A stretch of 50,683 nucleotides of DNA from Myxococcales bacterium (GTDB lineage: Bacteria; Myxococcota_A; UBA796; GCA-2862545). A program made the position numbers and the translations under genes. The notes below the pieces were generated by a model. The model saw only the letters and a program-made list of their open reading frames with translations, was not told where the DNA came from and did no database searches. Below are positions 1 through 8,115 of this stretch, in pieces; the stretch's first letter is position 1; every line of letters starts with the position of its first letter. Location of the stretch: NCBI GenBank assembly GCA_019634415.1, contig JAHQVJ010000151.1:1-50683 (forward strand), in the 5' to 3' direction.

Positions 1-89
1 ACGGGCGTCGCCACCAACGACAGCAGGGGCAGCAGCAAGGCACCCGCTACCCCGATGCAGCCCCACCGTCGGGTCGACCATCGCGCCAT
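1..89 (-). CDS. Partial secreted protein, N-terminus only
   Basis: Only the first 29 codons lie in the window; the gene runs off the left edge. The translation opens with MARWSTRRWGC and continues into a leucine/alanine-rich hydrophobic stretch (IGVAGALLLPLLSLVA), the shape of a Sec signal peptide with a basic n-region. The start was chosen for that signal peptide; the upstream ribosome-binding site is weak. It lies 22 bases downstream of the lamin-tail lipoprotein gene on the same strand, so the two may be co-transcribed. Function cannot be judged. Confidence 0.5.
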   Translation of the reverse strand, partial: MARWSTRRWGCIGVAGALLLPLLSLVATP

Positions 90-111
90 GGCGGCATCAT
101 ACAGCCGCGCC

Positions 112-1188
112 TCAGAACGCGCTGCCGTCCGCCCGCGTGCCGGGCGAGAACAAGACCTTGGCGTCCGTGGCCGTGTGCAGGTCGAAGGCACCCGTCAGAT
201 CCGGGACCCGTGTGTAGGACTGATCGGCAGCCGAGGTGTAGTTCGGCAGCGCCTTCAGATCCTGCGCCAGCACGGGGTTGCCGAAGCTGTCCTCCAGGTA
301 GAACGCATCTCCACCGTTGTTCAGGTTGAGCTCCCCGAAGGTGGAGGTCTGCACGATGGCACCGTCGAAGTCGAAGGTGGGCATGCCGAAGTCCGGGTTC
401 GGGGTCTTGTCGTCCGCCAGCAGCTTGCGGCCGTCCACCCCCGGTGTGCCCCCACCGAACACCACCAGCACCTCCATCGGACCGAGGAGCGTACCCGCTG
501 CGACCACGTGATTCGGTGGCCCTCCCTTGTCGTCGCGGGCGTCCAGGTTCTCCTGATCGAACAGCTGGAACCCGCTGATGTCCACCGTGAAGTCACCCAC
601 GTTGACCAGCTCCACGAACTCGTCGCCCTGGCTCTCCCGGATCCCGTCGTAGTTGGCGTCGCCCCCGAGCCCAGGTGCCGCGGGTGTGCCACCCGCCGGG
701 TCGTACTGCAGCTCGTTGAGCACGAGGTTGGCGGTGTCGGCCTCGTCGCAGTTCTCGTCCGTCCCGTTGCCTGGGAGCTCGATGGCACCGGGAAGCACGG
801 CCGCATCCTCGTCGTCGCAGTCGCCGTCGCAGGTGGTCACTCCGTCCGCGTCCAGATCGTGCACGTCGAGGGATGGGTCTTTGTCGTCGCAGTCCTCCGC
901 CCTCAGAGACCCGTCGCAGTCGGCATCGTCGGCCACGGCCGTGGAGGCCGGATCGGCATCGTCACAGTCTTCCGTGGTCTCGAGGCCATCGCAGTCGCCG
1001 TCCTCTTCACGGGCCCCGAGACTGGCGTCCGCATCGTCGCAGTCGAGGTCTGCGGCCACTCCATCTTTGTCATCATCGACGAAACCTGTATCAGAACTCG
1101 CATCTTCGTCAGTGGGGCCATCCCCCATACAACCCAACATGAACGGACCGTATACCAGCAGCATGGCGAATCGGATCGAGCGGTGCAT
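112..1188 (-). CDS. Lipoprotein with MopE-type Asp-rich repeats and a lamin-tail domain
   Basis: Predicted 358-residue outer-surface lipoprotein. The signal peptide MHRSIRFAMLLVYGPFMLGC ends in a lipobox (MLGC). Residues about 20-145 hold repeated Asp-rich units (DGDCDG, DCDDADP, DCDDKDP) of the kind annotated as putative metal-binding MopE repeats, probably binding calcium. From about residue 155 the pattern NELQYDP, then DEFVELVN and later GGDAF, matches the lamin-tail domain, an immunoglobulin-like fold common in secreted bacterial proteins. The start at 1188 is preferred over an in-frame ATG at 1215 because CAGGAGAG lies just upstream and the signal peptide begins there. It is divergent from the secretion operon; a surface adhesion or matrix role is only inference. 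Confidence 0.8.
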   Translation of the reverse strand: MHRSIRFAMLLVYGPFMLGCMGDGPTDEDASSDTGFVDDDKDGVAADLDCDDADASLGAREEDGDCDGLETTEDCDDADPASTAVADDADCDGSLRAEDCDDKDPSLDVHDLDADGVTTCDGDCDDEDAAVLPGAIELPGNGTDENCDEADTANLVLNELQYDPAGGTPAAPGLGGDANYDGIRESQGDEFVELVNVGDFTVDISGFQLFDQENLDARDDKGGPPNHVVAAGTLLGPMEVLVVFGGGTPGVDGRKLLADDKTPNPDFGMPTFDFDGAIVQTSTFGELNLNNGGDAFYLEDSFGNPVLAQDLKALPNYTSAADQSYTRVPDLTGAFDLHTATDAKVLFSPGTRADGSAF

Positions 1189-1251
1189 CTGTCTCTCCTG
1201 TTGCTCTGAAGGCAATGCGAGGACTCGTACCCTACCGCCCGAGGCGCTGCG

Positions 1252-1285
1252 CGAGCAACACGGATCTCGTTCATTGTGTCGCTCG
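1252..1285. repeat. Imperfect inverted repeat in the divergent spacer
   Basis: CGAGCAACAC at 1252-1261 and GTGTCGCTCG at 1276-1285 pair at 9 of 10 positions around a 14-base spacer. It lies between the divergent lipoprotein and secretion genes, so it could be an operator or an mRNA hairpin. The same CGAGCA core occurs in palindromes at 10352-10364 and 17651-17669. Confidence 0.4.
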
Positions 1286-1365
1286 AAGGTGCCATAGCTC
1301 CCGAACGACGCAAAGCACTCCCCGACGATCCGCTTCGAAAGCCGATCTGCAAATATCTGATCTGA

Positions 1366-1393
1366 TTTACATGACTTTGGTTTCGTGTATCGT
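1366..1393 (+). promoter_or_regulatory. Candidate sigma70-type promoter of the type I secretion operon
   Basis: TTTACA at 1366-1371 (5/6 match to the -35 consensus) and TATCGT at 1388-1393 (4/6 match to -10) are separated by 16 bases, in the most AT-rich part of the 233-base divergent spacer. Transcription would start near 1400, which favours the ABC gene start at 1422 (GGAG at 1413-1416) over the ATG at 1404. Confidence 0.4.
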
Positions 1394-1421
1394 TAGTCGC
1401 ACGATGTCCCTTGGAGATCCC

Positions 1422-3485
1422 ATGTATGCGGCGTGCGCCCATCTCTCCGATTTGCTGCTCCTGCTCGATGACCGCATGGCGCTCGGCAGCCGCGACCCCT
1501 GGATCCAGGCAGCGGTGACCTCCACGGAGCCCGACACGCCCTGGCAGGAGCGCCTGGCCTCGGCCAGCGAGGTGCTGGGGCTCGACCTTCGCTGGATCTC
1601 CGCCTCCCCGCGCGACGCGGCCGCCATGGCGCGCCCCGACCTCCCGTTGGTGTCCCGAGGGGCGGACGGCACCTACTGGGTGGTGGACGGTCGGTTCGCC
1701 GGCTGGGTGCGGGTGACCGCCGTTCCGAGCCGCAAGCGCTCCCGCTGGATGTCGGTGGGTGCCTTCCAGCGCGCCCTGGAGGTGACGCAGCAGCCCTTCG
1801 CCTTGCTCCAGCCGCGCCTACCAGCAGCTCCCTTGGCCAGCGACGCGGGCCTGTCACCGATGCGCCGCCTCGCGGCCCTACTGTGGATGGACCGGCGCGA
1901 CGTGGCCATCGTGATCGTCTACGGGTTGGTGGCGGGCCTGCTGGCCCTGGCCACGCCCCTGGCCATCCAGGTGCTGATCAACTGGCTTGCCTTCGGCGCC
2001 CTGCTCCAGCCCATCCTGATCCTGGGCATCGCCCTGTTCGTGTGCCTGCTGCTCGCCGCCTCCCTGCAGTCGCTTCAGCGCGTGGGGGTGGAGGTCCTGG
2101 AGCGTCGGCTGTTCGTGCGGACCGTGGGAGACCTGTCCGTGCGCCTGTCGCGAGTGCGGGCGGAGGCGCTCGACGACGTGTCGGGCCCCGAGCTGGCCAA
2201 CCGCTTCTTCGACGTGCTCACGCTGCAGAAGGCCACGGGCACGCTGCTGCTGGACGGCTTCACGGCACTCCTGCAGGTGGGTGTGGCCGTGGCACTCCTC
2301 GCCGTCTACCACCCCTGGCTGCTGTTGTTCGACCTGTTCCTCCTCGCGGGCATGGCTGCGGTGATCGGTGTGCTGGGCCGCGGGGGCACTGCCACGTCGC
2401 TGCAGGAGTCCAAGTCGAAGTACGCGGTGGCGGCCTGGATCGAAGAGGTGGCTCGCCACCCCCTGGTGCTCCGCCAGGACCACGGCGAGCTGGCGGAGCG
2501 ACGCGCAGAGGAGCTGACCCGCGCGTGGCTCGCCACCCGCCAGGACCACTTCCGGGTGTTCCTGCGCCAGTACCTCGGCGCACAGTCGCTTCAGGTGCTC
2601 ATGAGCGCGGTGCTCCTGGTGGCCTCGGGTGCCCTCGTGCTCCAGGGAGAGCTCACCCTCGGCCAGCTCGTCGCGGCGGAGTTCATCGTGACCACCGCGC
2701 TGCTGGGGTTCGCCAAGTTCGCCGACAAGCTCGACACGGTCTACGACCTGCTCGCGGGCATCGACAAGCTCGGCAGCCTGCTCGATCTGCCGGTGGAGCG
2801 CCCCACGGGGCTGATGGCGGAGGGCACGGGTCCCCTCGAGGTGCGTCTGGTGGATGCCGAGGTGCGCTACCCCGACCACGTGGGCATGCGGCCCACGGGC
2901 CTCGTGCTGGCGCGAGGCTCCAGCACCACGGTGCTGGGCGCGCCGGGCACGGGCAAGTCCACGCTGGCGGAGCTGGTCACCGGCCTGCGGGCACCCACCG
3001 CCGGCGCTGTGCTCCACGACGGCGTGGACGTGCAGCAGCGCCGTCCCTCGGCTCGCTACGACGGCGTGGTGCGCGTGAACGCTGCCGACATCCTCACGAG
3101 CAGCCTCCGCGACAACATCACCCTCGGTCGGCCCGGCATCTCGGAGCACGACATCTGGCGAGCCCTGGAGCGCGTGGGGCTCCGCTCCCGCGCCGAGGGG
3201 CTCCCCGAGGGCCTCGACACCTGGATTCTCCCCGACGGAGGAGCCCTCACCATGGTGGAGCGTCGAGCGGTGCTGCTGGCACGTGCCCTCGTGCGGATGC
3301 CACGACTCGTGGTGGTGGATGGCGTGCTCGACGGGCTGACGGGCGAGGATCGCAGGCGACTCACGCGCTGCCTTCGTCGGCCCGATGCCCCCGTCACGCT
3401 GCTGATCTTGACGGACGACCCCAGTGTGGCGTCCTCCACGAGCGACACCCCCCTGATCTTGGACGAGGAGGGCCTCCATGTCTAG
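1422..3485 (+). CDS. Type I secretion ABC protein (membrane-ATPase fusion) with degenerate nucleotide-binding domain
   Basis: Predicted 687-residue exporter half-transporter. Residues about 1-140 look like a C39-like domain without an obvious catalytic Cys. Transmembrane helices span about 160-430 (for example VAIVIVYGLVAGLLALATPL) and the nucleotide-binding domain about 470-687. Walker A is intact (GAPGTGKST, 506-514), but other catalytic elements are not. The Q-loop Gln appears as Asn (553), the LSGGQ signature is unrecognisable (GGALTMVERR, 606-615), the Glu after Walker B is Gly (VVVDG, Gly634), and the H-loop His is lost (LILTDD, about 664). The start at 1422 has GGAG five bases upstream. 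The gene overlaps the HlyD gene by 8 bases. The neighbours identify a type I secretion complex, but hydrolysis by this subunit is doubtful. Confidence 0.85.
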   Translation: MYAACAHLSDLLLLLDDRMALGSRDPWIQAAVTSTEPDTPWQERLASASEVLGLDLRWISASPRDAAAMARPDLPLVSRGADGTYWVVDGRFAGWVRVTAVPSRKRSRWMSVGAFQRALEVTQQPFALLQPRLPAAPLASDAGLSPMRRLAALLWMDRRDVAIVIVYGLVAGLLALATPLAIQVLINWLAFGALLQPILILGIALFVCLLLAASLQSLQRVGVEVLERRLFVRTVGDLSVRLSRVRAEALDDVSGPELANRFFDVLTLQKATGTLLLDGFTALLQVGVAVALLAVYHPWLLLFDLFLLAGMAAVIGVLGRGGTATSLQESKSKYAVAAWIEEVARHPLVLRQDHGELAERRAEELTRAWLATRQDHFRVFLRQYLGAQSLQVLMSAVLLVASGALVLQGELTLGQLVAAEFIVTTALLGFAKFADKLDTVYDLLAGIDKLGSLLDLPVERPTGLMAEGTGPLEVRLVDAEVRYPDHVGMRPTGLVLARGSSTTVLGAPGTGKSTLAELVTGLRAPTAGAVLHDGVDVQQRRPSARYDGVVRVNAADILTSSLRDNITLGRPGISEHDIWRALERVGLRSRAEGLPEGLDTWILPDGGALTMVERRAVLLARALVRMPRLVVVDGVLDGLTGEDRRRLTRCLRRPDAPVTLLILTDDPSVASSTSDTPLILDEEGLHV

Positions 3486-4830
3486 GCTCGTGAACATCGA
3501 CGACCGTGCGTGGACCTCGGCTGGCCTGCACCGCTGGCTGTCGGGACGCCACGACCTTCCCGCCGCTCGACTCGTCCAGTCCCCTGCTCCGCTGCGGTGG
3601 GTTGCCGTGTCGCTGGCGACACTGCTGCCGACGTTGATCCTGCTGGCCGCACTCCTGCCGTGGCAGCAGGCCGGACTGGGGACGGGCAAGGTCATCGCCT
3701 ACGCCCCAGAGGAGCGGACGCAGGTGGTGGAGGCCACCATCAACGGTCGGATCGCCGAGTGGCTGGTGAAGGAGGGCGCTCAGGTCGAGCAGGGCACCCC
3801 CCTGGTGCAGCTCGCCGACAACGACGCCATCCGACTCGACCGGCTGCAGCGCACCGCCGAGGCGGGGTCCCGCCAGCTCGACACCCTCGACGACCAGCTG
3901 CTCACCTACCAGATCGCTCTCGAGGCCGCCGAGGCGGAGCGCAACCAGCAAGTCGCCGAGATCCAGGCCAAGATCGCCGGCCTGCAGCGCAAGCGCACGG
4001 GGGTCGAGGCAGAGGTCGAGGTGGAGCGGCTGCAGTCCGACCGCCTCGCCACCCTGGCCGACGACGGGATCTCGTCGCGCCGGGAGGCGGACGTGGCCCG
4101 GCTCAAGGTCGCCAAGGCCGAGGCGGACCTGCTTGCGCTGGACCGCGAGATCGCAGCGACGCGAGCGTCACGCGACAAGGCGGGTGCCGCGGGAGACGCC
4201 AAGGTGGCATCGGCGCGCGCCTCCCTGCAGTCAGCGCGGGCCAAGCTGGCGGAGCAGGAGCAGAAGCAGCTCTCCATGGAGGGTGCGGTGGACCGACAGC
4301 AGGCCCAGCTGGTCCGAGCCCCCCGTGCAGGCACCGTGCTCCGCCTGTACGGAGGCCCCGGCGGTGCCCAGGTCAAGGCCGGCGACCCGCTCCTCACGCT
4401 GGTGCCCGATGCCACGGCGCGTGCCGTGGAGCTGTGGGTGCTGGGCAACGACATGCCTCTGGTCACCGAGGGATCCGAGGTGCGGCTCCTCTTCGAGGGC
4501 TGGCCTGCGCTGCAGTTCGTGGGCTTTCCGGGGGCAGACGCCGGCACCTACGCAGGCCAGGTAGCCTTCGTGGACGCCACCGACGACGGCAGCGGCCGCT
4601 TCCGCGTGGTGGTGGTGCCCGCCGACGACGCCCCGCCGTGGCCCGACGCACAGCGGCTCCGCCAGGGCGTCCGCGCCAAGGGCTGGTTCCTCTTCGGCCA
4701 GGTCTCGTGGGGCTACGAGATGTGGCGCCGCCTGAACGGCTTCCCCCCCAACCCGACGAACGTGCAGTCGGGCTCCAAGTCGGTGCTCCCCTCCTTCAAG
4801 AAGCCCCGCGCCCCGGTGGAGCTGAAGTGA
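3478..4830 (+). CDS. HlyD-family periplasmic adaptor (membrane fusion protein)
   Basis: Predicted 450-residue adaptor linking the inner-membrane ABC protein to the outer-membrane channel. A short cytosolic N-terminus is followed by one transmembrane helix (about 40-62, VSLATLLPTLILLAALLPW). Then comes a lipoyl/barrel-sandwich half-motif (ATINGRIAEWLVKEGAQVEQGTPL), a long alpha-helical hairpin rich in Ala, Glu, Gln and Arg (about 120-275), the second lipoyl half (VRAPRAGTVLRL) and a beta-barrel region. This order is typical of HlyD/EmrA adaptors. Its ATG lies inside the last codons of the ABC gene (shared ATGTCTAG), implying translational coupling, and its stop overlaps the next start. The substrate is unknown; no RTX or double-glycine leader protein was found nearby. 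Confidence 0.88.
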   Translation: MSRLVNIDDRAWTSAGLHRWLSGRHDLPAARLVQSPAPLRWVAVSLATLLPTLILLAALLPWQQAGLGTGKVIAYAPEERTQVVEATINGRIAEWLVKEGAQVEQGTPLVQLADNDAIRLDRLQRTAEAGSRQLDTLDDQLLTYQIALEAAEAERNQQVAEIQAKIAGLQRKRTGVEAEVEVERLQSDRLATLADDGISSRREADVARLKVAKAEADLLALDREIAATRASRDKAGAAGDAKVASARASLQSARAKLAEQEQKQLSMEGAVDRQQAQLVRAPRAGTVLRLYGGPGGAQVKAGDPLLTLVPDATARAVELWVLGNDMPLVTEGSEVRLLFEGWPALQFVGFPGADAGTYAGQVAFVDATDDGSGRFRVVVVPADDAPPWPDAQRLRQGVRAKGWFLFGQVSWGYEMWRRLNGFPPNPTNVQSGSKSVLPSFKKPRAPVELK

Positions 4831-6155
4831 TCTGGCTCCTCGCCGCAGCAACCGCCGCGCCCCTCACCCTTCAGGAGGTGCTGGCCTCCGTGGACGAGCG
4901 CGTCCCCGAGGTGGCCTCGGCGATGGCCTCCCAGGTGGAGGCGAACGCCAAGGTCCTGGCGGCTCGGGGGTACACCGATCCCCGAACCTCCGCGATGGCG
5001 GGCGCCTACGGCGGCAAGGACCCCAGGCAGGTGGCAGCGCTGGACGTGTCCGCCGACACCCTGTGGGGCCCGAAGGTGCGCGGAGGCTGGCGCATGGGTC
5101 TGGGCGACTTCCCCGACTACGACGGCGACCGGATCACACCCCAGGGGGGCGAGCTGTTCGTCTCGGGCACACTCCCGCTGCTCTCCGGTCTGGGGCTCTC
5201 GGACGCGCGCGTCGCCGTCCTGGTGGCTCGCGCGGGGGTGGACATGGCCGAGGCGAAGCTGCAAGAGCGCACGCTCGACGTGCGCTTCGCCGCGGCGAGT
5301 GCCTACCTCGACTGGGTCGCCAAGGGGGAGAAGGCCCTCGTGGAGCAGACCCTGTTGGAGCAGGTGGAGTCTCGACAGCAAGCCCTCGCGCGACAGGTCG
5401 AGGAGGGAACCCGCCCGCGGCTGTCGCTGCTCGACAACGAGCGAGTGCTCCTGCAGCGGCGCGATGCGCTGGCCCGCGCCGAGCAGGACATCCAGCTCGC
5501 CGCCCTCGAGCTGTCGCTGTGGTACCGAGACGTCGACGGTCAGCCGCTGGTCCCCGACAGCACACAGCTTCCCCGCCTGGAGCAGACGTCGCTGCCCCTG
5601 CCCACCCTCGAGAGCGATGAAGAGCTGGCCACGGCGCGGCCCGAGCTGCGCCTGGCCGACGCGCTCCTGAGGGCAGCAGGCACCGAGCGCAGCGCAGCGA
5701 CGAATCGGATGCTCCCTGGACTGAACCTCAAGACGGAGCTCATCCGACCGGTGGACGCCTCGGCCGAGCCGGAGCTGTTCGGCGGCGCCGAGCTGACGAT
5801 CGCCCCGATGATGCGGCGTCAGCGTGGCCAGCGCGCCCAGGCCGACGCCACGGTGCAGCGCCTGCGAGCCCTCCGTCGGGCTGCCGCAGATCGGGCTCGC
5901 AACGACGTGCGCGCAGCGCGAGTGCGCATCGAGACAGCACTGAAGCGCGTGGCGTGGACGCAGCTGGCTCAGGAGCGCGCCACCGAGGTGGTGGAGCTGG
6001 AGCGACGGCGCTTCGCGCTGGGGGCCGGAGATCTGTTCCAGCTCCTCGTGCGGGAGTCCTCCCTCGCGGGTGCACGAAAGCAGGCCGTGGACGCTCTGCT
6101 GGAGCACGAGCTGGCCCGGGCCACGAGGACCCGGGCACTAGGAAACCTGCCCTAG
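4827..6155 (+). CDS. TolC-family outer-membrane efflux protein
   Basis: Predicted 442-residue outer-membrane channel protein completing the secretion complex. It starts at a GTG overlapping the HlyD stop (GTGA), with GGAG five bases upstream. A very short signal peptide (MIWLLAAATAAP) precedes LTLQEVLASV, the usual opening of mature TolC-type proteins. Two helical-hairpin halves follow: the first around residues 15-230 with long Ala/Glu/Arg-rich helices, and the second opening near ELATARPELRLADALL. Length and the internal duplication fit the outer-membrane efflux protein family. The stop codon lies inside one arm of the inverted repeat at 6150-6204. Confidence 0.85.
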   Translation: MIWLLAAATAAPLTLQEVLASVDERVPEVASAMASQVEANAKVLAARGYTDPRTSAMAGAYGGKDPRQVAALDVSADTLWGPKVRGGWRMGLGDFPDYDGDRITPQGGELFVSGTLPLLSGLGLSDARVAVLVARAGVDMAEAKLQERTLDVRFAAASAYLDWVAKGEKALVEQTLLEQVESRQQALARQVEEGTRPRLSLLDNERVLLQRRDALARAEQDIQLAALELSLWYRDVDGQPLVPDSTQLPRLEQTSLPLPTLESDEELATARPELRLADALLRAAGTERSAATNRMLPGLNLKTELIRPVDASAEPELFGGAELTIAPMMRRQRGQRAQADATVQRLRALRRAAADRARNDVRAARVRIETALKRVAWTQLAQERATEVVELERRRFALGAGDLFQLLVRESSLAGARKQAVDALLEHELARATRTRALGNLP

Positions 6156-6204
6156 TGGGCTGGCTCGGGAGTCCATCCGAAACTTCCGGGTCCGCCCACT
6201 AGGG
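6150..6204. terminator. Inverted repeat between convergent genes, possible bidirectional terminator
   Basis: CCCTAGTGGGC at 6150-6160 and GCCCACTAGGG at 6194-6204 are perfect 11-base inverted repeats with a 33-base loop. The left arm contains the stop codon of the TolC-like gene, and the repeat lies between it and the convergent lipoprotein gene. A third copy, CACTAGG at 6136-6142, can also pair with CCTAGTG at 6151-6157. There is no T-tract, so the terminator assignment is tentative. Confidence 0.45.
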
Positions 6205-6209
6205 TCTGC

Positions 6210-6449
6210 CTACTTCCGGCCGGCCGCGAAGGCCGCAGAGAGCTCACCGCTCTGCGCGATCTCGAACATCAGGGCGTCGAAGTCCTGAAGCGTCATGCCG
6301 GCATCCGCCAGGGCCCTGGCCATCTGCTCCGGCACCTCGGCTGTGGGCTCCTCGACGGCCGCAGCCTCGCCCCCGTCCGCAGCGGGCTCGGACTCCGGAG
6401 CCACGTTCGTCTCACACGCCGCCAGCAAGAACAGTGCAGCGATGCTCAT
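6210..6449 (-). CDS. Small lipoprotein of unknown function
   Basis: Predicted 79-residue lipoprotein. MSIAALFLLAAC is a short signal peptide ending in a lipobox (LAAC), followed by an acidic, Ala/Pro/Glu-rich linker. A C-terminal helical segment (PEQMARALADAGMTLQDFDALMFEIA) is followed by a basic tail. Its ATG overlaps the stop of the upstream gene by four bases (ATGA), so the two form an operon. No family was recognised. Confidence 0.75.
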   Translation of the reverse strand: MSIAALFLLAACETNVAPESEPAADGGEAAAVEEPTAEVPEQMARALADAGMTLQDFDALMFEIAQSGELSAAFAAGRK

Positions 6450-6973
6450 CGGTCACCTCCATCACGGCGCGCGTCGTCTCGTCGTTGCCCGGCCTTGCCA
6501 CCCTTGCGGCGATTGGCCTTGCCCACCTTACCGTCGCGCCCCTTCTCGCCAGCCTCGTAGCGCTCCTGCGCACGCTGGACCTTGCCCTTCATTCCCTTGC
6601 GGGGCCCCTTGCCGCGAGCCTGGTGCTCCGCACGGATGGCCGCAGCGAGCTCCCGCCCCCGCAGGCCCTGATCGAGCAACCCACGCACGAAGGTCCCGAA
6701 GTTGTCGACGGACCCGTGCTCCTCGACCGCCTTGTCGGTCTCCTCGAGCGCCTCGGCAGCCTCGTCGGCACGCATACCCTGGTCCTTGGCGGCCTGCAGG
6801 GCTCCTTCGACCTGGTCGGGCTCGACTCCCTTCTGTCGGAGCGACTCGGCTACGTTCGGCAGCTCGAGGGCGCGCGCGATGCGGTCCTCGACGGAGACCT
6901 CTTCGGCCGCCTCCTCGTCCTGCGCGTGGGCAGACGGTGCCACCGCCAGTGCACCCAACATGAAGATGTTCAT
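6446..6973 (-). CDS. Secreted Ala/Glu/Lys-rich protein of unknown function
   Basis: Predicted 175-residue exported protein. The signal peptide MNIFMLGALAVAPSAHA ends in AHA before an acidic region. The body is predicted helical, with repeated short motifs (GVEPDQVEGALQAAKDQG, then MRADEAAEALEETDKAV) resembling small three-helix modules. From about residue 115 the chain becomes strongly basic (KGPRKGMKGK, then GKANRRKGGKAG), which could bind an acidic surface or nucleic acid. A strong site (GGGAGG) precedes the start at 6973. It is coupled to the downstream lipoprotein by a four-base overlap. It is not recognised as a known family. Confidence 0.75.
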   Translation of the reverse strand: MNIFMLGALAVAPSAHAQDEEAAEEVSVEDRIARALELPNVAESLRQKGVEPDQVEGALQAAKDQGMRADEAAEALEETDKAVEEHGSVDNFGTFVRGLLDQGLRGRELAAAIRAEHQARGKGPRKGMKGKVQRAQERYEAGEKGRDGKVGKANRRKGGKAGQRRDDARRDGGDR

Positions 6974-7033
6974 CGAACCTCCCGCCGCGTCTTACATCAG
7001 GTGGGAGGCCGAGGGCCGTAACAGGGAGGACAC

Positions 7034-7333
7034 ATGGGATGGGCCAACCGCGCCATCGCCTTGCTCCGAGAGGGGCAGCCGGCGGTGATTCGTCCCCACG
7101 GGGGCTCCATGCGCCCGCGTGTGATGTCCGGGGCACGCGTCACCCTCGAGCCGGTGGCCGTCGACGATCTGCAGGTAGACAACATCGTGCTGTGCCGTGT
7201 GGGGGGAAACGTGTACCTGCATCTGGTCACTGCACTGCAGGGCGGCCGTGTTCAGATCGGCAACAACCAGGGTCGCATCAACGGCTGGACCAAGGCGGTG
7301 TACGGCCGAGCGGTAACCATCGAGAACCCCTGA
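7034..7333 (+). CDS. Small S24/S26 peptidase-like protein
   Basis: Predicted 99-residue cytosolic protein. RPHGGSMRPRV followed by SGARVTLEPV and later DNIVLCRV resembles the Ser-containing box of LexA/signal-peptidase (S24/S26) folds, in which GxSM carries the nucleophile (Ser25 here). The later INGWTKAVYGRAVTIE is typical of compact stand-alone members of this group. A catalytic Lys of the usual spacing is not evident, so it may be a non-catalytic member. GGGAGGA lies just upstream of the ATG. It is monocistronic or loosely linked to the next gene 60 bases on. Its role is unknown. Confidence 0.7.
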   Translation: MGWANRAIALLREGQPAVIRPHGGSMRPRVMSGARVTLEPVAVDDLQVDNIVLCRVGGNVYLHLVTALQGGRVQIGNNQGRINGWTKAVYGRAVTIENP

Positions 7334-7393
7334 CCCCTGGCTACTGATCCGCGTACCGTAAAGCGAATACCAGCACGATCCGAGGAGGGCCCC

Positions 7394-8026
7394 ATGCAAG
7401 TAGGACCCTCCAATTCTGCCCGTCCCCTCGTGCCTCCACCCGCAGCGCCGGCAGCCGTCCCAGATCCAGCGCCCGAGCCTTCGGCACCCGCTCAGGCGGA
7501 CGCTCCCGGCTCTTCCGAGGCCGAGGCTCACACCACCGAGCTGTCCACGGAGGAGCGAGCAGCCGTGGCCGAGCTGTCGGCTCGAGACGCCGAGGTCCGC
7601 GCCCACGAAGCCGCCCATGCCTCCGCTGGAGGTGGACTCGCCGGCTCCCCAAGCTACAGCTACCAGACCGGTCCCGACGGCAAGCAGTACGCCGTGGGCG
7701 GCGAGGTCAGCATCGACACCAGCGGCGGCGCCACCCCACAGGAGACCATCGCGCGCATGCGCCAGGTACGTGCCGCAGCCCTCGCCCCTGCCAATCCCTC
7801 GGGCCAGGATCAGGCGGTCGCTGCATCCGCGTCACGCCGAGAGGCGGCCGCACGCGAGGAGATGGCCAAGGTCGCAGCCGAGGCCTCCGGGCCACCCGCA
7901 GCCCACGAGCACGATGGCTCGGTCTGTCCCTTCTGCAACACCGCGGCTCAACGGTACAAGGCGGTGGCGGAGGCCAAGGCGACGGCACCCTCCTCCCAAC
8001 ACGCGGTGCGAGCAGAGCCGGTATGA
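7394..8026 (+). CDS. SprA-related putative metalloprotease
   Basis: Predicted 210-residue protein. After a Pro/Ala-rich N-terminus (about 1-45) comes the conserved block VAELSARDAEVRAHEAAHA with a zinc-type HEAAH (71-75), followed by SYQTGPDGKQYAVGGEV and TPQETIARMRQVRAAALAP. This order is characteristic of the SprA-related family, a putative metallopeptidase catalytic domain of unknown substrate. A C-terminal CPFC pair could bind a metal. AGGAGG precedes the ATG. No signal peptide is seen, so it probably acts in the cytosol or is released by another route. Confidence 0.8.
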   Translation: MQVGPSNSARPLVPPPAAPAAVPDPAPEPSAPAQADAPGSSEAEAHTTELSTEERAAVAELSARDAEVRAHEAAHASAGGGLAGSPSYSYQTGPDGKQYAVGGEVSIDTSGGATPQETIARMRQVRAAALAPANPSGQDQAVAASASRREAAAREEMAKVAAEASGPPAAHEHDGSVCPFCNTAAQRYKAVAEAKATAPSSQHAVRAEPV

Positions 8027-8115
8027 TGGAGCCAGATCGTCCGCTTTGCCGCGCATGTGGAAGCTCGCTGTAACCCTTGGGCCCCCTCGTGCGTCGTCGG
8101 GTTCGAGGAGACCTC

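Noticed and set aside
6210..6973. Toxin-antitoxin pair
   Set aside because: Both small proteins carry export signals (a signal peptide and a lipobox), which does not fit a cytosolic toxin-antitoxin module.
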